Assembly (NCBI GenBank): GCA_021443045.1
Contig: JABUUT010000044.1
Location: forward strand, 1-11,538
Length of the DNA: 11,538 bases
Direction: 5' to 3'
Source of the DNA: Fibrobacteraceae bacterium
GTDB lineage: Bacteria; Fibrobacterota; Fibrobacteria; Fibrobacterales; Fibrobacteraceae
Numbering within the stretch: position 1 is the first letter of the stretch; every line of letters begins with the position of its first letter. Of the stretch, positions 1 through 6,984 are shown in pieces. The translations under genes were made by a program, and so were the position numbers. Below the pieces are notes generated by a model. It saw only the letters and a program-made list of their open reading frames with translations, did not search any database and was not told the origin of the DNA.

Positions 1-383
1 ATGTTCAACTGGAAAAACTCACGGAGGCGGCCCTTCTGGGCCTTTTCGTAGCGGAAAAGCCTTGGCATACTGAACCACTTGAAGGGTTTCTTCAGTTCTC
101 GTGCCTTCTGGATGACCAAGCGGGCCAGCGTGGGGGTCATTTCGGGGCGAAGGGCGATGTCCCGGTCTCCCTTGTCTTTAAAGTTGTAGAGCTGGGAAAC
201 TATTTCGTCGCCAGATTTGCCTGTGTACAGCTCCAGATGTTCGAACATGGGGCCTTCGTATTCTTCGTAGGCAAAGGATTCTGCGGTGGAGCGCCAAGTG
301 TCAAAGATATAGTTCTGGATGCGCTGTGCTTCGGGGTAAAAATCGCGTGTGCCCTTGGGCAACTGAGGAATTTGAGTACTCAT
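1..383 (-). CDS. hisS: Histidyl-tRNA synthetase, N-terminal part (cut by window edge)
   Basis: This enzyme charges tRNA-His with histidine in the cytoplasm. The 127 residues visible begin MSTQIPQLPKGTRDFYPE, where the GTRDFYP stretch is the family's N-terminal signature. Next come the class II motif 1 region (about residues 40-55, EGPMFEHLELY), the ATP/histidine-site loop with RPEMTPTLARL (79-89), and motif 2 (about 105-127, FRYEKAQKGRLREFFQLN). The RPEMTP form and the RLREFFQLN ending differ from the E. coli type (RPEGT; RYRQF) and belong to another known HisRS lineage. The frame stays open to base 1, so the rest of the gene lies to the left. The ATG at 383-381 is the natural start. No Shine-Dalgarno sequence precedes it, but a TAAATTTTG box lies 7 bases upstream. 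The gene is divergent from mdh. Confidence 0.96.
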   Translation of the reverse strand, partial: MSTQIPQLPKGTRDFYPEAQRIQNYIFDTWRSTAESFAYEEYEGPMFEHLELYTGKSGDEIVSQLYNFKDKGDRDIALRPEMTPTLARLVIQKARELKKPFKWFSMPRLFRYEKAQKGRLREFFQLN

Positions 384-390
384 AGTGGAG

Positions 391-399
391 CAAAATTTA
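391..399 (-). promoter_or_regulatory. Candidate promoter box (TAAATTTTG) for hisS
   Basis: On the minus strand TAAATTTTG ends 7 bases before the hisS ATG. It resembles the Bacteroidetes-type -7 element TAnnTTTG with one extra base. No convincing upstream partner box is visible. If it is used, the message would be leaderless or nearly so. This is inference from one site, supported by similar boxes at other starts in the window. Confidence 0.35.
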
Positions 400-509
400 G
401 AAAAATTAAAAGGACTCATTTGGGCTCCCCTCTAAAATTTCGTTTTTTGAACCTCCCTTATTGGTGGTTATTATTTAGAAAAAATCTTTCTATACGCTTT
501 TCTTTTTGC

Positions 510-523
510 TATATTGTATACTG
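510..523 (+). promoter_or_regulatory. Candidate mdh promoter (-10 region)
   Basis: Two overlapping -10-like hexamers, TATATT (510-515) and TATACT (517-522), sit 38-50 bases before the mdh start in an AT-rich stretch. No good -35 element at the usual spacing can be seen. The position suits a promoter for the strongly ribosome-bound mdh leader. Confidence 0.35.
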
Positions 524-546
524 TAAATTACAAATTCAGACTTAAA

Positions 547-553
547 AGGAAGG
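547..553 (+). promoter_or_regulatory. Strong ribosome binding site of mdh
   Basis: AGGAAGG lies 6 bases before the ATG at 560 and fixes the start. It contrasts with the neighbouring divergent hisS gene, which has no visible Shine-Dalgarno sequence. Confidence 0.8.
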
Positions 554-559
554 TCTAAA

Positions 560-1492
560 ATGGCAAGAAAGAAGATTGCGCTGGTTGGCGCTGGTCAAAT
601 TGGTGGAACAATGGCTCTCGCTCTGGCTCAGAAGCAACTGGGCGATGTGGTTCTCGTTGATGTTGTTCCTGGTGTACCACAAGGTAAAGCTTTGGATATT
701 ATGGAAGGTCGATCCGTAATCAATTCTTCCGTTCAGCTTGCCGGTACCAATGACTATGCCGATCTTGCTGGTTCCGATGTGGTTATTGTAACTGCAGGTG
801 TTCCTCGTAAGCCAGGCATGAGCCGTGACGACCTTTTGGGCATTAACTACGGCATTATCGAAAAGGTTGGCCTTGCCCTTAAGAATACAGCTCCCAATGC
901 TTTTGTTATCGTGATTACCAACCCCCTCGATGCCATGGTGTATGCCATGCAGAAGGTGACCGGTTTCCCTGCCAATCGCGTTATTGGTATGGCTGGTGTT
1001 CTTGATTCCTCTCGCTTGGCCTGCTTTGTTGCTATGGAACTGGGTGTTTCTGCCGAAGATGTTAAGGCTATTGTTATGGGTGGCCATGGCGACACCATGG
1101 TAAGCCTCTACGAATACGTTTCCGTTGGTGGGGTACCTCTGCCACAGCTCATGGACCGCGAAACCTTTGACAAGCTGGCTGTTCGCACTGCCAACGCTGG
1201 TGGCGAAATTGTTGATCTTCTCAAGACTGGCTCTGCTTTCTATAGCCCAGGTCTTTCTGCCATTAAGATGGCCGAAGCCTATCTTTTGGACAAGAAGAGT
1301 GTTATTACTTGTGCCGCTAGACTAAATGGCGAATACGGTGTTAAGGGGCTCTACTGCGGAGTTCCTGTTGTTCTGGGTGCAAATGGCGTAGAAAAGATTA
1401 TCGAAATTAAGCTTTCCGATGCGGAACGTGCTGCTTTCGACAAGTCTGTTGCAGCCGTGCAGAAGAATGCCGAATGGGTTGACGCCAAGTAA
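560..1492 (+). CDS. mdh: Malate dehydrogenase (NAD-dependent, LDH-like type)
   Basis: The enzyme interconverts malate and oxaloacetate with NAD(H) in the cytoplasm, in the TCA cycle or its reductive branch toward succinate. The 310 residues are full length for the LDH-like MDH family. Visible features are the Rossmann loop GAGQIGG (10-16), Asp34 at the end of strand 2 (NAD rather than NADP preference), and the substrate loop PRKPGMSRDD (82-91). In that loop Arg83 stands where lactate dehydrogenases carry Gln, which marks malate specificity, and Arg89 is the mobile-loop arginine. Further on are Asn121 in TNPLD, Asp149 and Arg152 in LDSSR, and catalytic His176 in GGHGDTMV. The gene has its own strong ribosome site and a terminator directly after it, so it is probably transcribed alone. 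Every key residue is present. Confidence 0.98.
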   Translation: MARKKIALVGAGQIGGTMALALAQKQLGDVVLVDVVPGVPQGKALDIMEGRSVINSSVQLAGTNDYADLAGSDVVIVTAGVPRKPGMSRDDLLGINYGIIEKVGLALKNTAPNAFVIVITNPLDAMVYAMQKVTGFPANRVIGMAGVLDSSRLACFVAMELGVSAEDVKAIVMGGHGDTMVSLYEYVSVGGVPLPQLMDRETFDKLAVRTANAGGEIVDLLKTGSAFYSPGLSAIKMAEAYLLDKKSVITCAARLNGEYGVKGLYCGVPVVLGANGVEKIIEIKLSDAERAAFDKSVAAVQKNAEWVDAK

Positions 1493-1509
1493 TTTGCTTT
1501 TTCGGTTTC

Positions 1510-1545
1510 AAAAAAGCTCCTCAAAATTTTTGGGGGGCTTTTTTT
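1510..1545. terminator. Bidirectional intrinsic terminator between mdh and the M23 peptidase gene
   Basis: An A6 run followed by GCTCCTC (left arm, 1510-1522) pairs with GGGGGGC followed by a T run (right arm, from 1532). This gives a stem of about 13 pairs, two of them G-T, with a 9-base loop AAAATTTTT. The T run serves mdh on the plus strand. The A run reads as a T run on the minus strand and can serve the convergent peptidase gene. The stop codon of that gene (1546-1544) overlaps the outer base of the stem. Confidence 0.88.
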
Positions 1546-2287
1546 ATTTGCTGCCTTTTAATTTTTGCCCCACCTTGAGTGGGGCTCCCTTTTTTAAACC
1601 ATTAATTCGAATAAGTGCTTCTTGGGATATGCTGAACCATGCGGCCACCGATTTGATGGTATCCCCTTTTTTAACAACATAGTAATTAACCTTCTTCAGT
1701 TTCTTTTGCATGTTGTAGTGGGCGGTGGTGATCTTTTTTCGGGAAACACATTGGCTGCCGGGCTGAAGTTCCCACTTTGGAAAATTGACGACGGAGGCGG
1801 GGTTTATGTTGATGTCGCCATAGCGAATTTCAAAATGGAGGTGGGTGCTGGATGAATGGCCTGTGTTTCCAGCTAGGCCCACGATGTCTCCTGGAAAAAC
1901 TTGGTCTCCCACCTTGGCTGTTCGTTCTGCCAAATGCCCGTACAAGGTTTCAAAGCCGTTGTTGTGTTGCACCAGAACATAGTGGCCGTATCCACCTTTG
2001 TTGTATTTGGAAACGGTAACAATACCAGGCCATGCGGCAACGACGGGTTCCCGATTTTCGGCTTGAACATCCACACCTCGGTGAAGCCTATGGTCACGGA
2101 TGCCGTAGGGGGAGCCTATGGCGGTGGGGTGTGTGATGGGGATGAGCAGGTTTGAAAAGTCGAAGCACTCTTTTTTTTGCTTTGTGGCATTGATGTGGTT
2201 TAGATTAACCATGACAGACTCTGAATCGTACTTTGCATACAAAGTAATTAGTGGTAGGCAGAGTATGAGGATTGGCGTAATTTTCAC
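1544..2287 (-). CDS. Secreted M23-family metallopeptidase with C-terminal LysM domain
   Basis: This is a probable peptidoglycan endopeptidase, or an activator of cell-wall hydrolases, acting in the periplasm or outer envelope. The 247 residues begin with a hydrophobic signal peptide (about 1-18, ending LITLYA). The M23 (LytM/peptidase M23) domain spans about 55-165. By family knowledge its zinc ligands are His69 and Asp73 (LHRGVD) and His151 (HLHFE), with His118 (YGH) and His149 as catalytic histidines. All are present, so it looks active. A LysM domain (about 202-245, YYVVKKGDTIKSVA) should bind glycan. The start is GTG and has no clear ribosome site. It is preferred because it gives the signal peptide, and the next in-frame Met26 would remove it. 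A tiny upstream frame (ATG at 2310) ends in a TGA that overlaps the GTG. The gene lies 27 bases downstream of the DUF486 gene and probably shares its transcript. Confidence 0.93.
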   Translation of the reverse strand: MKITPILILCLPLITLYAKYDSESVMVNLNHINATKQKKECFDFSNLLIPITHPTAIGSPYGIRDHRLHRGVDVQAENREPVVAAWPGIVTVSKYNKGGYGHYVLVQHNNGFETLYGHLAERTAKVGDQVFPGDIVGLAGNTGHSSSTHLHFEIRYGDININPASVVNFPKWELQPGSQCVSRKKITTAHYNMQKKLKKVNYYVVKKGDTIKSVAAWFSISQEALIRINGLKKGAPLKVGQKLKGSK

Positions 2288-2314
2288 GAGTCTTTTTGTG
2301 GGAAAACCATGAAT

Positions 2315-2686
2315 TTATTTAAGAAATGCAAAAAATACGGCAGCGACGATGAGGATGAAGGATACGATGTGGTTCCACTGTAATGTTTCGGTGTGGAATA
2401 CCGTGACGGCGATAGTCGTGAAAACGGTGAGGGAGATGGCTTCTTGAATGATTTTTAATTGCATGAGGCTGAATGGGCCACCGTTGATGCGGCTGCCGAT
2501 GCTGTTGGCTGGAATCATGAAACTGTATTCAAGGAGAGCGACACCCCAAGAGGCAAGAATGACAAGAATCAGTGGCCAGTCGGTGCTGATGTGCATTTCC
2601 TTTAGCTTTAAATTCCCATACCATGCGAAGGTCATGAAAATGTTGGAAATGCAAAGGAGGAGGATTGTAAATATTCCGGCTTTCAT
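2315..2686 (-). CDS. DUF486-family small inner-membrane protein (DMT superfamily)
   Basis: A protein of 123 residues with four hydrophobic segments (roughly 4-24, 37-57, 73-98 and 106-122), the size and shape of the DUF486 family within the drug/metabolite transporter fold. The segment EYSFMIPANSIGSRINGG (53-70) matches the family's characteristic EY...PAN.IG stretch between helices 2 and 3. The family's substrate is not established, so no function is assigned. Like other four-helix DMT proteins it would need to dimerise to form a transporter. The ATG at 2686 has no Shine-Dalgarno sequence. It starts 12 bases after the DUF4416 stop and lies 27 bases before the M23 gene, suggesting one transcript. 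Confidence 0.88.
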   Translation of the reverse strand: MKAGIFTILLLCISNIFMTFAWYGNLKLKEMHISTDWPLILVILASWGVALLEYSFMIPANSIGSRINGGPFSLMQLKIIQEAISLTVFTTIAVTVFHTETLQWNHIVSFILIVAAVFFAFLK

Positions 2687-2698
2687 AATTTTTATGTG

Positions 2699-3262
2699 CT
2701 ATGTGTTTCTCAAACGGTAGGGCTTGCCTGTGCTGTGCTGGTAGGCTAGGCGTGCGCGGACTTGTTCGAGGTAATGGATGTAAGTTTCGCTTTGATAGTC
2801 ACGGTAGGTCCAATCGAAGGCGTGAAAGTGGCCATCCTGAAAGTAAAGGGTCGGCTCGACGAAGATGCCCCTGCCCAGATAGACCCGTTGGCGCTGGTCC
2901 TTGGTGGTGGCTAAAAAGAATTGGCCCAGAGTCATATAACCGGGGTCCAAATTGATGGGGCGAAGCCCTGGGGTGCCATTTTTTTTGGCAATTTCCTGCT
3001 CCAGGTCGTTGGTCCAAAGTTTGATGTCGACGATGGTTTCTCTTTCTACCAAGGTTTCGTAAGAGAAAAAGGCGCGAACCGGAGTGTCTCCAATTTCATC
3101 TTTGTAGTAGTTTGTAAAAGTGAAGGGGAAGGGGGCCAAGTTAAAGTCTTCTTCACCAAATTTTTTTTGGAGAGACTCACGAACCAACTCTACGGACTGG
3201 TTTGAGTCTGCTAAAATTCCGATAATGATTTTTACCTTGCTTGGCGTACGAATGGCACCCAT
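2699..3262 (-). CDS. DUF4416-family protein of unknown function
   Basis: A soluble protein of 187 residues. The match to DUF4416 rests on the opening pattern (MGAIRTPSKVKIIIGIL), the central NLDPGYMTLGQFFLATTKD (about 104-122), the following YLGRGIFVEPTL (about 128-139) and the late FDWTYRDY (about 149-156). No enzymatic activity is established for the family, and no signal peptide or membrane segment is visible. The frame is open further upstream to 3412, but that extension would run into the divergent glutaminyl cyclase gene and is low-complexity (Lys/Asp-rich). The ATG at 3262, where the family similarity begins, is therefore preferred. It lacks a Shine-Dalgarno sequence but has a TAAATTGC box just upstream. 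It is the first gene of a leftward cluster with the DUF486 and M23 genes. Confidence 0.88.
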   Translation of the reverse strand: MGAIRTPSKVKIIIGILADSNQSVELVRESLQKKFGEEDFNLAPFPFTFTNYYKDEIGDTPVRAFFSYETLVERETIVDIKLWTNDLEQEIAKKNGTPGLRPINLDPGYMTLGQFFLATTKDQRQRVYLGRGIFVEPTLYFQDGHFHAFDWTYRDYQSETYIHYLEQVRARLAYQHSTGKPYRLRNT

Positions 3263-3292
3263 AATGAACTGCAATTTAGTAATTTTTAGGCT
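3263..3292. promoter_or_regulatory. 30-base divergent start region between the DUF4416 and glutaminyl cyclase genes
   Basis: The two start codons face away from each other with only 30 bases between them. The plus strand carries TAATTTTTAGG (3280-3290), two bases before the cyclase ATG. The minus strand carries TAAATTGC (3278-3271), eight bases before the DUF4416 ATG. Upstream promoter elements must lie inside the opposite gene. Neither side has a standard ribosome site. The promoter call is inference. Confidence 0.4.
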
Positions 3293-4033
3293 ATGCCCAA
3301 GTTTATCTTTTTTATCCTGCTTACTTTTATCCTTTCTTGTTTTGCAGAAACCCCAAGAAAGGTTCCTGTAATGTTGGATTCTATTCCTCATGACCAAACT
3401 CATTTTACCCAAGGCCTTTTTTTTGATGGCAAGGAACTGGTGGAATCTACGGGAGGGTATGGTGGCTCCGGTTTGTATCGCTGCACGCCGGAGGGGGATG
3501 TTTTGGATTCGGCTCGGTTGGCGGAGCGCTATTTTGGAGAGGGGTCTGTTGCGGTAGGAGGTGATATTTTTTATTTGACCTGGAAATCAAAAAAGGCTTT
3601 TATTTATAACCGCAAGCCTTTTAAGCCAAAAGGTTCTTTTTCTATTCCTACAGAGGGCTGGGGCCTTACTTTTTGGAATAACGCTCTACTGATGAGCAAC
3701 GGTAGCAGTGAGCTTTTGCAAATTGCACTGGGAGGTTTTCAGGTGGTTGGAACCATTGTGGTTACAGATGAAGGTAGACCCTTGAGAAATTTGAATGAAC
3801 TGGAAGTGGTGGGCAATACGCTTTATGCCAATATTTGGACCACCGGTTTGATTGCTGTTATTTCTCTTCCCGAAGGAAAGGTGACTCAGTATATTGATAT
3901 GACAAAGAAAGCTTCCGATATCCGCAGCCGTTATCCTAATGCGGATGTGCTCAATGGAATTGCCTTTGACGGGAAGTTTCTTTGGATAACCGGTAAAAAT
4001 TGGCCACAGATATATAAAATTCAAATGCCGTAG
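3293..4033 (+). CDS. Secreted glutaminyl-peptide cyclotransferase (beta-propeller type)
   Basis: This enzyme family converts N-terminal glutamine of proteins or peptides to pyroglutamate. The 246 residues resemble the plant/bacterial five-bladed propeller cyclases (Glu_cyclase_2), not the zinc-dependent animal type. Visible signatures are HDQTHFTQGL (33-42), ESTGGYG (51-57), EGWGLT (121-126), MSNGS (134-138), NELE (168-171), YANIW (178-182), NGIAFDG (221-227) and TGKNWPQIYKI (233-243). A signal peptide occupies about residues 1-18. The cysteine in ILSC (13-16) could be a lipobox, or cleavage could follow CFA, so lipoprotein versus soluble periplasmic form is undecided. The gene lies tail to tail with the outer-membrane barrel gene, 21 bases apart, with no clear terminator. 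Its ATG follows TAATTTTTAGGCT with no proper ribosome site. Family assignment is firm; the physiological substrates are unknown. Confidence 0.92.
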   Translation: MPKFIFFILLTFILSCFAETPRKVPVMLDSIPHDQTHFTQGLFFDGKELVESTGGYGGSGLYRCTPEGDVLDSARLAERYFGEGSVAVGGDIFYLTWKSKKAFIYNRKPFKPKGSFSIPTEGWGLTFWNNALLMSNGSSELLQIALGGFQVVGTIVVTDEGRPLRNLNELEVVGNTLYANIWTTGLIAVISLPEGKVTQYIDMTKKASDIRSRYPNADVLNGIAFDGKFLWITGKNWPQIYKIQMP

Positions 4034-4054
4034 GGGCGCAGTGCTATAAAACGG

Positions 4055-6112
4055 CTAGTTTCCAAAGGTCCACACAATGCCGTAGGCAAATCTTAAACCT
4101 TCTGGGGTATAACCCGAAGCGGGCATGTAGATGCTGTGGTTAAAGTTTTCAATTCGACTGTAAATTTCGAATGTGAGAATTTGCATGCGGGCTTCAAAGT
4201 CTAGGGCCAAGTATTTTTTTAACTCCGCCAATTCCGGGAGTCCATCTTCATTAATGGTGCAATCGTAGCGTTTGTCAAACCACTGCCAGTCTACACGAAC
4301 GCTTACCCCCATTCTATCTTTAACAAAGCGATTTTGCCAATGGATGGAGCCCTTGTAGTACAAATTCATGGCATCAATCAACTTGTAATCTCTATCTAGC
4401 ACCTGGCCTCGTTCCAGGAAAAACCTCCAATTTCCAAGACGAAGGCCAATTTGAAACATCCAGTCCATGGTTTCTGCGTTGCCGGCATTAATCCACTGGA
4501 AGGCCTTTAATACCGAGTCTCTAGCAGAATAAATTAGGGGCGTTAAAGAAGAGTCTACGCGGGATGAATCCATTGAGGCTTCTGGAGTGGCAATTCCTTT
4601 GGTCCATCTTTGCCGAATCATGTTCTCGATTTTTTCGTGCCTAAAGCCTATGCCGTAAAAAACTTCCTTAGAGGTCCAGCCCAAATTAACGGTGTGGCGG
4701 TCTCGTATTTCGGCTTGCAAGTCTCTGTTGCCAAAGGCGAACCGACCCGTTTCATTGAACATGAGCTGGTCAATTTCTGGGAACTTGTTGTCGTGGCGCG
4801 CTGTGACGTTTAGTCGCAGGTGGTAGGGCAGCCGAAGTGTACCGTCAAAGGAGTAGGCACTTTTGTAGTCTACAGAATCTAGAAGGGAACTATTTCGTTG
4901 AGCGCCATTCTGAATTCTAAAAAAGGCTGGCCCCAGGGTGTCGGAAAATTCAAAGAAGCCTACTTCCCGATCTTGGAAATGTTCCCTTCTTGTTTTGTGG
5001 GCGTGGGCGGTTGCGTTTAAAAATTCGTACCTAAAGCGGATGGCTGGGTTTAGAAATGTTCTGTACTGAATTCCAAAATTTCCAAGAATGGTTTCGTATT
5101 CCACGGTTTTGGTGGTGTCGTAGAATGAGGAGTCCCGTTTTTGCCGATTCAATGAATCCACTTGAACCAAGATGGTGTCAATAAATTTGGGTAGACTGTC
5201 TTCTGTGATTTCATGGGTGCCATACTGAATGTCGGCTCCGAATGTTAGTTTGTGTGTTGGGTACAGTTCCAGTCCGGCCCCATAGGTTCTGGTTTGAATG
5301 TCTATGATGTAGGGGTCGGTCTGGAACGTTCTTACAGCATGATCCAAAGTGTCCAGCAAAACTTTATGGGTGGTGTTGTCGGCATTTTCGATGCTTACAA
5401 AGTTCATTTTGGCAAAGAGCTTTCCAAAGCCAAAACGGTAGGTAAGGAGGGGCTGAAAATGCATGGTGTTTAGGGCAATGTTTCGCCCACCAAAGGGAAT
5501 TTGTGTGGAATCGCGACCAAGGGAAAAGTATGGGGAATGGGTTACCGCCTGGTATTCGTACTCCTTGGACAGTTTGTTGGAATGGCTTGCAAGGCCAAAG
5601 TCCAAAGTTACAGAATCGGTAACTAGCCGGCGGAATTCCAGGCGCAGGGCGTTTCCGTCAAAGGTTCCCCGTTCCCAGTTTAAGTCGGTAATAGGCGTAT
5701 CTACAGGTATTCCGTGGCGTTCTTCGAATAAAATACCATTTTCACCATTGAGGGTGAGTGTGGTGGCGTCATAGCTGAGGCGTGTGGTGTAGAGCCCCGA
5801 TAGCATGGTGGGGTAGCGTCGGCTAACTTGTGCCAAACCCATGGCAAAAGGGTCCAAATCGGGGTTGCCTAAAATGGATGTGCCCAAAATCCATTCCGAT
5901 TTTTGACCAGAAACATCGTATGTTCTGTTTAAAAGCTCTGCAAGGGGCAGGGACCACCGGCCAATGTCGGTTTCTCTTGCAAAAGGATCAATGCGGTCTG
6001 GAGTGCGCATGGAACTGTCTTGGGCTGCAGGAACTTGATAGGGTACTGCAAAATTGATAGTGGCCTGGGATACCACAACCATGAATAGGAGTAGGGCTAA
6101 AAGTCTATGCAT
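4055..6112 (-). CDS. Outer-membrane beta-barrel protein, porin or TonB-receptor-like, function unknown
   Basis: A protein of 685 residues from the ATG at 6112; an alternative ATG at 6121 adds three. The N-terminus is a signal peptide (MHRLLALLLFMVVVSQA). The remainder consists of many alternating hydrophobic/polar stretches of about 10 residues rich in Tyr, Phe and Arg, separated by polar turns, as in an outer-membrane barrel. The final strand, LRFAYGIVWTFGN, with the preceding IENFNHSIYMPASGYTPEG, resembles the C-terminal end of TonB-dependent receptors and Bacteroidetes porins. I cannot see a plug domain or TonB box, so it may be a plug-less porin or an assembly factor. The preferred start overlaps the stop of the PHP gene (TGATG), which suggests translational coupling. 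It is the last gene of that operon. I do not recognise a specific family. Confidence 0.82.
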   Translation of the reverse strand: MHRLLALLLFMVVVSQATINFAVPYQVPAAQDSSMRTPDRIDPFARETDIGRWSLPLAELLNRTYDVSGQKSEWILGTSILGNPDLDPFAMGLAQVSRRYPTMLSGLYTTRLSYDATTLTLNGENGILFEERHGIPVDTPITDLNWERGTFDGNALRLEFRRLVTDSVTLDFGLASHSNKLSKEYEYQAVTHSPYFSLGRDSTQIPFGGRNIALNTMHFQPLLTYRFGFGKLFAKMNFVSIENADNTTHKVLLDTLDHAVRTFQTDPYIIDIQTRTYGAGLELYPTHKLTFGADIQYGTHEITEDSLPKFIDTILVQVDSLNRQKRDSSFYDTTKTVEYETILGNFGIQYRTFLNPAIRFRYEFLNATAHAHKTRREHFQDREVGFFEFSDTLGPAFFRIQNGAQRNSSLLDSVDYKSAYSFDGTLRLPYHLRLNVTARHDNKFPEIDQLMFNETGRFAFGNRDLQAEIRDRHTVNLGWTSKEVFYGIGFRHEKIENMIRQRWTKGIATPEASMDSSRVDSSLTPLIYSARDSVLKAFQWINAGNAETMDWMFQIGLRLGNWRFFLERGQVLDRDYKLIDAMNLYYKGSIHWQNRFVKDRMGVSVRVDWQWFDKRYDCTINEDGLPELAELKKYLALDFEARMQILTFEIYSRIENFNHSIYMPASGYTPEGLRFAYGIVWTFGN

Positions 6113-6984
6113 CAATACCATTCCGCACGAGACCTTTCACGACGTTCACGCAGTTCCCGAACTACAGAGTAGGGCATTTTCATGCAACCAGGAGGGTAGG
6201 TTCCGTTTTCGGCATGAAAGTCGGAGCCTCCCGTTCCCACGAGACCAAAACGGGTAGCCATGTCTTTGTACTTGCGACCCACGGCTCCTTTTTGGGCGGG
6301 GCTGTAGGTTTCAATGCCTTGGATACCCCATTCTACCATGTCTTCTACCAGCTGGTCGCTAAGGCCCGACTTGTAGGGGTGGGCCAGTACGGCGATGCCA
6401 CCGGCGTTTTCAATAAGCCGAATGGTTTGCTGGGGGTTTAGGCCCTTTTTTTCTACAAAGGCCACGCAGCCGTCACCCAGGTACTTGGTAAAGGCTTCCG
6501 CAAAGTTTGAAATGTACTCTTCCTCTACAAGGGCCGTTGCTATGTGGGGGCGCCCAATAATTTTTCCTTTGCAGTAGGAACTCACTTTTTCAAAGGTAAT
6601 GTCGATGCCCAGTCCATTTAATTTTTTAATAATGGCCTTGGCCCTGGTTACGCGCTGCTTGGCAAAGTCGGAAAGTTCCATGTTTAATGCCAAGTTGGTT
6701 GGGTCACAGAAATAGCCCAGAATGTGGATGTCTTTTCCTTGCCACACTGCAGAAATCTCTATGCCAGGAAGTATTTCTAGACCAATGGCTTTGGCTGGCT
6801 CTAAGGCAATGTTGTATGAGTCCAGGTTGTCGTGGTCGGTAATGGAAATACAGCGAAGGCCCTTTTTTTTACACAAAACCAATAATTCTTCTACAGACAG
6901 GGTTCCGTCGGAAAGGTTGGTATGCATGTGAAGGTCGGCATACCCACCATTCTCGTTAATAATGAGAGAACCCTTGTGCATCAT
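6112..6984 (-). CDS. PHP-domain phosphoesterase (YciV/RNase AM-like)
   Basis: A metal-dependent phosphoesterase of 290 residues, the typical length of the YciV/TrpH group. Characterised members act on 3',5'-nucleoside bisphosphates or on short RNA 5' ends; the exact substrate here is inferred only. All PHP metal-binding motifs are visible: DLHMHTNLSDG (His19, His21, Asp26), ITDHD (Asp50, His51), GIEIS (Glu76), GRPHIA (His147), AHP (His202) and GSDFH (Asp255, His257). An insert domain lies at about 95-180. The ATG at 6984 shares a base with the stop of the upstream gene (TAATG), and its own TGA shares a base with the downstream barrel start, so the three genes are probably translationally coupled. 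No signal peptide is present, so it is cytoplasmic. The family is secure. Confidence 0.94.
   Translation of the reverse strand: MMHKGSLIINENGGYADLHMHTNLSDGTLSVEELLVLCKKKGLRCISITDHDNLDSYNIALEPAKAIGLEILPGIEISAVWQGKDIHILGYFCDPTNLALNMELSDFAKQRVTRAKAIIKKLNGLGIDITFEKVSSYCKGKIIGRPHIATALVEEEYISNFAEAFTKYLGDGCVAFVEKKGLNPQQTIRLIENAGGIAVLAHPYKSGLSDQLVEDMVEWGIQGIETYSPAQKGAVGRKYKDMATRFGLVGTGGSDFHAENGTYPPGCMKMPYSVVRELRERRERSRAEWY

Noticed and set aside
237..545. Plus-strand open frame across the hisS/mdh gap
   Set aside because: Its first half is antisense to hisS, its second half is AT-rich intergenic DNA, and it shows no protein motif.
542..1087. Open frame on the minus strand opposite mdh
   Set aside because: It lies antisense to a fully conserved malate dehydrogenase, and its translation has no family-like pattern.
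2285..2310. Tiny leader frame (ATG at 2310, eight codons) whose TGA overlaps the GTG start of the M23 gene
   Set aside because: Too short, with no ribosome site, and easily explained by chance. Noted only as a possible coupling device.
3263..3412. N-terminal extension of the DUF4416 gene to 3412
   Set aside because: The extra 50 residues are Lys/Asp-rich with no family similarity, and they would overlap the signal-peptide region of the divergent cyclase. The ATG at 3262 is where conservation begins.
4027..4055. Possible terminator hairpin GCCGT...ACGGC between the cyclase and barrel genes
   Set aside because: The stem is only five pairs with a 19-base loop and no T run on either strand, too weak to call.
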